Origin: Mannheimia indoligenes | GTDB taxonomy: Bacteria; Pseudomonadota; Gammaproteobacteria; Enterobacterales; Pasteurellaceae | Direction of reading: 5' to 3' | DNA: 64,000 nt | Assembly (NCBI RefSeq): GCF_036880405.1 | Contig: NZ_JBAJJM010000006.1 | Coordinates: forward strand, 62,001-126,000 | Part shown: one piece after another, positions 60,075-64,000 of the stretch | Position numbering within the stretch: position 1 is the stretch's first letter | Layout of the letters: each line of letters begins with the position of its first letter | Notes under the pieces: model-generated | What the model was told of the DNA's origin: nothing | Databases searched by the model: none | Seen by the model: the letters and a program-made list of their open reading frames with translations, nothing else | Program-made: the position numbers and the translations under genes

Positions 60075-60797
60075 TTATTCAGTTACTAATAAGTAACCTT
60101 TTCCTCTTAATGTTTTAAACCAATGTAAACCATCTTCTCGTTCCGGTAATTTTTTACGAAGGTTAGATATATGCATATCAATAGCACGATCGTAAGGTGT
60201 TAATTGTTTACCTAAAACTTCCAAACTTAACAACTCTCTGGATAAAATTTGACCTGGGCTACGCATTAAAAGTTGTAATAATGCAAATTCTGTACCTGTT
60301 AAATCTAAATCGTTACCTTGGTAGGATGCTTGTTGGCGACCTGAGTGTAATTGTACCCCTGCAAATTGTAGTAATTTAGAAGCAGCTTCAGCCACACCTG
60401 TTTCAATTTGGCTATTATCTACTTGAAGTTGTTGGGGAACAGTACGTCTTAAAATAGCCCTTATTCTAGCCACTAGCTCACGATCATTAAAGGGTTTAGG
60501 TAGATAATCATCAGCACCTAATTCTAAACCTAAAATACGATCGATTTGGTCATCTCTCGCACTTAACATTAAAACAGGTAATACATATTTTTGTCTTATT
60601 CGTTTTAATGTTTCTACGCCATTCAATACAGGCATCATCACATCTAATAATATTAAATCATATTGATTAGTCTCTAATTCATTTAAACCTTCTTGACCAT
60701 TATGAGCTACTTTTACTTGAAATCCTTCTAATGAGAGCAGCTCTGTTAATAATTCAGTCAGTTCAATATCATCATCTATTAATAAGATTTTTGACAT
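60075..60797 (-). CDS. cpxR: Response regulator CpxR
   Basis: A 240-residue OmpR-type regulator close to E. coli CpxR (232). The receiver has acidic residues IDDDIEL, phosphorylated Asp 52 in LLDVMMP, and Lys in DDYLPKPFNDRELVARIRAILRR. The winged-helix domain has LTGTEFALLQLLMRSPGQILSRELLS and YDRAIDMHISNLRKKLPE, diagnostic for CpxR. It controls envelope protein quality genes. It is first of the run cpxR-cpxA-macB. Confidence 0.96.
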   Translation of the reverse strand: MSKILLIDDDIELTELLTELLSLEGFQVKVAHNGQEGLNELETNQYDLILLDVMMPVLNGVETLKRIRQKYVLPVLMLSARDDQIDRILGLELGADDYLPKPFNDRELVARIRAILRRTVPQQLQVDNSQIETGVAEAASKLLQFAGVQLHSGRQQASYQGNDLDLTGTEFALLQLLMRSPGQILSRELLSLEVLGKQLTPYDRAIDMHISNLRKKLPEREDGLHWFKTLRGKGYLLVTE

Positions 60798-60864
60798 AGC
60801 CTAATTCCTATAGATTATTTTGTTATAAGTAATAATTGTCCATTATTATAGCAAGCAAAACAAA

Positions 60865-61647
60865 TTATTCTACTGTTTTTATTTGATGCCAAATCGCATC
60901 TAATTCAGCTAATTTACACTCATTTACAGTTCTTCCTGTATTTTTAACTACTTGTTCGATTTTTCTAAAGCGTTTTTCAAATTTAAGATTGGCATTTCGT
61001 AAATTTTCTTCAGCATTAGTATGATAATGACGACATAAATTTACAATTGCAAATAATAAATCCCCTAATTCTTCAGCCAATTCTTTGGAGCGATTTGGAT
61101 ATTGAGCCATTTCTGCTTTTACTTCATCAAGTTCTTCTTCTACTTTTTCTAACACCTCTTGCGGATTATCCCAATCGAAGCCCACTTTGGAACAACGTTT
61201 TTGCAATTTATCGGCTCGAGTAAGTGCTGGTAGTGCAAACGGAAGATCATCTAAAATAGATTGTTGATTTTTATGCTTAGCATCATTGGCTTTTTGCTGC
61301 TCCCAACTTTTTAATGCCTCTTCACTATTTTCTGCTTTCACATCGCCAAAAACATGTGGGTGGCGATAAATCAATTTATCGTGAATATCGTTTACCACAT
61401 CATCAAAACTAAAAGATCCTTCTTCTTTCGCAAGCTGACTTAAAAAAACCACTTGAAGCAATAAATCACCCAACTCTTCACGCAGAGCAGATCGATCTTT
61501 AGTATGAATAGCTTCGGCAACTTCATAAGTTTCTTCTAGCAAATGGGGGAGCATTGTGTCGAAATTTTGTTTTAAATCCCACGGACAGCCGTGCTCGGGG
61601 TGGCGAAGTTGATTTACAACTTCAAGAAATTGGTCGATAGTTGCCAT
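60865..61647 (-). CDS. mazG: Nucleoside triphosphate pyrophosphohydrolase MazG
   Basis: A 260-residue all-alpha NTP pyrophosphatase (E. coli 263). Two MazG repeats are seen: LRHPEHGCPWDLKQNF with EETYEVAEAI and EELGDLLLQVVFL, then KVEEELDEVKAEM and ELAEELGDLLFAIVNL; the ExxE/ExxD residues bind Mg2+. It cleans the nucleotide pool and lowers ppGpp. It is followed by cpxR on the same strand. An uptake signal lies just upstream of its ATG. Confidence 0.96.
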   Translation of the reverse strand: MATIDQFLEVVNQLRHPEHGCPWDLKQNFDTMLPHLLEETYEVAEAIHTKDRSALREELGDLLLQVVFLSQLAKEEGSFSFDDVVNDIHDKLIYRHPHVFGDVKAENSEEALKSWEQQKANDAKHKNQQSILDDLPFALPALTRADKLQKRCSKVGFDWDNPQEVLEKVEEELDEVKAEMAQYPNRSKELAEELGDLLFAIVNLCRHYHTNAEENLRNANLKFEKRFRKIEQVVKNTGRTVNECKLAELDAIWHQIKTVE

Positions 61648-61755
61648 ATTTTTCCTTTTACAAGCGGTCGATTTTTATGAAAATTTTGCAAATTCTAGCA
61701 TAATAACGACCTTTTCGCTTATAATAAGGTAATTTTTAGCAAAACTAGGAACGAA

Positions 61756-61857
61756 ATGGCAGCAGAAAAATTAACTAAGAAACGTTTAATTCAAATTGTG
61801 ATAATGCTTGTTATTCTCCTTGTTGCGTTTTTTTATCGAACATATACGCATAGTTAG
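61756..61857 (+). CDS. 33-residue single-pass membrane peptide
   Basis: An ATG at 61756 with AGGA five bases upstream opens 33 codons: a basic N-terminus (MAAEKLTKKRLIQ), one hydrophobic helix (IVIMLVILLVAFFY, about 14-27) and a short tail. It fits the pattern of small inner-membrane proteins with the basic end inside. I know no named family. It lies between divergent mazG and accD, 98 bases ahead of accD, and may share its transcript. Confidence 0.65.
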   Translation: MAAEKLTKKRLIQIVIMLVILLVAFFYRTYTHS

Positions 61858-61955
61858 AGATCTGATATGTCAATAAAACATATCAAAAAACGGTAATTTA
61901 TGCTTTAATAGCAAGAATTTTATTTATCCCACAACTCAATCCAAAAGGAATAAAA

Positions 61956-62849
61956 ATGAGCTGGTTAGACAGAATTTTAGGTAGAGATTCATCATCAAGT
62001 AATACAAAATCAAAAATCCCAGAGGGAGTTTGGACAAAATGTACAAGCTGTGAGCAAGTTCTCTATAGCGAAGAATTACAACGTAATCAACACGTATGTC
62101 CAAAATGCGATCACCATATGCGTATTGATGCTCGCACACGCTTATTAAACTTATTAGACAAAGATTCAGCGGTTGAAATTGCAGCTGATTTGGAGCCGCA
62201 AGATGTGCTGAAGTTTAAGGATTTAAAAAAATATAAAGATCGTTTAACTGCGGCACAGAAACAGACCGGCGAAAAAGATTCTTTTATTGTTTTTTCAGGC
62301 ACATTACACAATATGCCTGTTGTTACTGCCTCTTTTAACTTTGAGTTTATGGGCGGCTCAATGGGGTCTGTTGTTGGTGCAAAATTTGTAAAAGCAGCGG
62401 AAAAAGCCTTAGCAGAAAAAATTCCATTCATCTGTTTCTCCGCATCAGGTGGAGCTCGTATGCAAGAAGCATTATTTTCATTAATGCAAATGGCAAAAAC
62501 CAGTGCAATTTTAGCGAAAATGAAAGAGCAGGGCGTACCGTTTATTTCTGTATTAACTGACCCAACCTTAGGTGGTGTTTCGGCAAGTCTTGCGATGTTA
62601 GGTGATATTAATATTGCCGAGCCGAAAGCGTTAATCGGGTTTGCAGGTCCTCGTGTTATTGAGCAAACTGTACGTGAAAAATTGCCGGAGGGCTTCCAAC
62701 GTGCGGAATTCTTATTAGAACACGGTGCAATTGATATGATCGTTCCTCGTAAAGAGATGCGTGATGCTCTTGCTCGTATTTGTGCAAAATTAACCAATCA
62801 GCCAACGCCATTTAAAACGGCAGAATTGATTGTTGAAAATGTAGAATAA
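61956..62849 (+). CDS. accD: Acetyl-CoA carboxylase, carboxyltransferase beta subunit
   Basis: A 297-residue subunit (E. coli 304). The N-terminal zinc finger has CTSCEQVLYSEEL and CPKC (C29, C32, C48, C51), and the crotonase-like domain has FSASGGARMQEALFSLMQM and DPTLGGVSASLAMLGD. With AccA it transfers CO2 from biotin to acetyl-CoA, the first step of fatty acid synthesis that ends at FabI, which is also in the window. AAAGGAAT precedes the ATG. folC follows after seven bases. Confidence 0.97.
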   Translation: MSWLDRILGRDSSSSNTKSKIPEGVWTKCTSCEQVLYSEELQRNQHVCPKCDHHMRIDARTRLLNLLDKDSAVEIAADLEPQDVLKFKDLKKYKDRLTAAQKQTGEKDSFIVFSGTLHNMPVVTASFNFEFMGGSMGSVVGAKFVKAAEKALAEKIPFICFSASGGARMQEALFSLMQMAKTSAILAKMKEQGVPFISVLTDPTLGGVSASLAMLGDINIAEPKALIGFAGPRVIEQTVREKLPEGFQRAEFLLEHGAIDMIVPRKEMRDALARICAKLTNQPTPFKTAELIVENVE

Positions 62850-62856
62850 TGAACGA

Positions 62857-64000
62857 ATGAATACATTAATTACCCCTAAAGCCACGGATTCTTTGGAGAC
62901 GTGGCTTTCCTATTTAGAACAAGCCCACAGTAAACCGATTGATATGGGCTTGGAGCGTATTACAGCCGTTGCAAAAGCGTTGGATTTACTTAATCCTGCA
63001 CCTTATGTAATAACCGTTGCAGGAACAAATGGCAAGGGTTCAACTTGTCGATTATTGGAAGTTGCTTTATTAAAAGCAGGTTTTCGTGTCGGTGTTTATT
63101 CTTCGCCACATTTAATTCATTATAATGAACGGGTAAGAGTTAATGGCAATCTTCTGCCAGATAGCGATCACGTTCAATCATTTGCAAAAATTAATGAAAA
63201 AAAGACCGCTTCACTCACTTATTTTGAGTTTAGCACACTTTCTGCCTTTGAATTATTTAAGCAAAATCAATTAGATATTGTGATTTTAGAAGTCGGTTTA
63301 GGTGGACGTTTAGATGCTACTAATATTGTTAATTCAAACCTTGCGATTATTACCTCTATCGACATTGACCACGTTGCCTTTTTAGGTGATAACAGAGAAG
63401 ATATCGGGCGTGAAAAAGCAGGCATTTTCCGTGAAAAGATTCCTGTGATTATCGGTGAGCCGGATTGTCCTAATTCCATTAGAGAAATTGCAGAATCGTT
63501 AAGCTGTAACGCTTTTTATCGAAATCAAGATTGGCAGTTTGAAATTAAAAACAATCTATTTCATTGGACTTCTAAAGAAAGATCCTTTAAAGATTTACCT
63601 GTGCCATTAATTCCTATCCCAAATGCAGGTACAGCACTTGCGGCATTAATGCAATTACCCGTTGAAATTGATGAGCAAATTATCCGAGAAGCCTTTCTTG
63701 AAGCTCAAATGATAGGGCGTTTCCAAACGCTAACGGATAAGGATTTTGAGAAATTCTCAGGACGAAAACCGGTTGCAAAAGTGATTATTGATGTGGGGCA
63801 TAATCCACACGCTGCTCGTTATTTGGCAGATAAACTTGCAGAGTTAAAGCAAACAAATCAAAAAATCTATACGGTATTTAGTGCATTGGAAGATAAAGAC
63901 TTATCAGGTATTGTTGAGCCGTTAGAACATTTGATTGATGAATGGCATTGTGCTGGTTTAGATTGCTGGCGAGGGCAAAGCGGTGAAGCTGTGTTGAGTA
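62857..64000 (+). CDS. folC: Bifunctional dihydrofolate/folylpolyglutamate synthase, 3' end cut by window edge
   Basis: 381 codons are present (E. coli FolC 422), so only the last tens of residues are missing. The Mur-ligase-type P-loop VAGTNGKGSTCR lies at 54-65, LEVGLGGRLDATNI follows, and DVGHNPHAARYLA is in the C-terminal domain. It adds glutamate to dihydropteroate and folates. It starts seven bases after accD, the usual accD-folC operon. Truncation here is due only to the window. Confidence 0.96.
   Translation, partial: MNTLITPKATDSLETWLSYLEQAHSKPIDMGLERITAVAKALDLLNPAPYVITVAGTNGKGSTCRLLEVALLKAGFRVGVYSSPHLIHYNERVRVNGNLLPDSDHVQSFAKINEKKTASLTYFEFSTLSAFELFKQNQLDIVILEVGLGGRLDATNIVNSNLAIITSIDIDHVAFLGDNREDIGREKAGIFREKIPVIIGEPDCPNSIREIAESLSCNAFYRNQDWQFEIKNNLFHWTSKERSFKDLPVPLIPIPNAGTALAALMQLPVEIDEQIIREAFLEAQMIGRFQTLTDKDFEKFSGRKPVAKVIIDVGHNPHAARYLADKLAELKQTNQKIYTVFSALEDKDLSGIVEPLEHLIDEWHCAGLDCWRGQSGEAVLS

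Noticed and set aside
62111..62797. 228-codon open frame antisense to accD
   Set aside because: It lies wholly inside accD on the other strand, has no ribosome-binding site and no recognisable domain; accD is certain.
1..64000. CRISPR array, insertion sequence, integrase or prophage
   Set aside because: No regularly spaced repeats, transposase, integrase or phage structural genes were seen; the accessory stretch at 51.8-55.8 kb lacks mobility genes and flanking attachment repeats.

Overview
The window comes from a Pasteurellaceae chromosome of the Actinobacillus / Mannheimia / Bibersteinia side of the family. The best evidence is the Apl-type DNA uptake signal ACAAGCGGT, present in about two dozen exact copies on both strands, often as inverted pairs that double as terminators. 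The moderately AT-rich coding, a P2-like porin and gene neighbours such as fabI-rnb fit this. Genus and species cannot be fixed from the window alone.

About 0-29 kb is mostly conserved housekeeping DNA: rnb (cut by the window edge), fabI, fnr, a UspA protein, alaS-csrA, manB-galU, priC, a porin, serC, a Ca2+/Na+ antiporter, glnD, zapG, rplM-rpsI, a VanZ-like protein, lysC behind a lysine riboswitch, a PTS EIICB transporter beside tmaR, ppx/gppA, a YhcH (NanQ)-RpiR regulator pair, cspD, a YceB-like protein, tgt, a hemerythrin-like protein and a TusA-like protein. The regulatory DNA is rich here: FNR and CRP sites, a riboswitch that probably hides a Shine-Dalgarno sequence, and several small reading frames.

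Two stretches concern iron. At 29-34 kb a siderophore receptor, a secreted enterochelin-esterase-like protein and a divergent AraC-type regulator form one locus. At 43-50 kb a run on the minus strand holds efeO, efeB, a short protein resembling only the N-terminal part of an FTR1 permease, and a FatBDCE/YclNOPQ-type siderophore ABC importer. Good Fur boxes precede efeO and fatB. Between the two iron loci lie darP-sirB2-DUF554-ubiX-yhbP, pmbA, hpt, a tRNA-Ile2(CAU), pgeF, ridA, ndpA, bamE and gdhA. An orphan promoter plus terminator after gdhA looks like a small RNA gene.

From 51.8 to 55.8 kb is an accessory stretch after uvrB: an AT-rich three-helix membrane protein of unknown function, two short palindromes, a 5'-truncated HTH gene, a TatD-family gene, an EamA transporter, and an overlapping two-gene module that has the layout of a divergent HicAB-like toxin-antitoxin pair. 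This module is the best candidate for an undescribed system. The window then ends with a Nif3-like gene, macB directly behind cpxRA, mazG, a 33-residue membrane peptide, accD and the start of folC.

No rRNA, CRISPR array, insertion sequence, integrase or prophage gene was seen.
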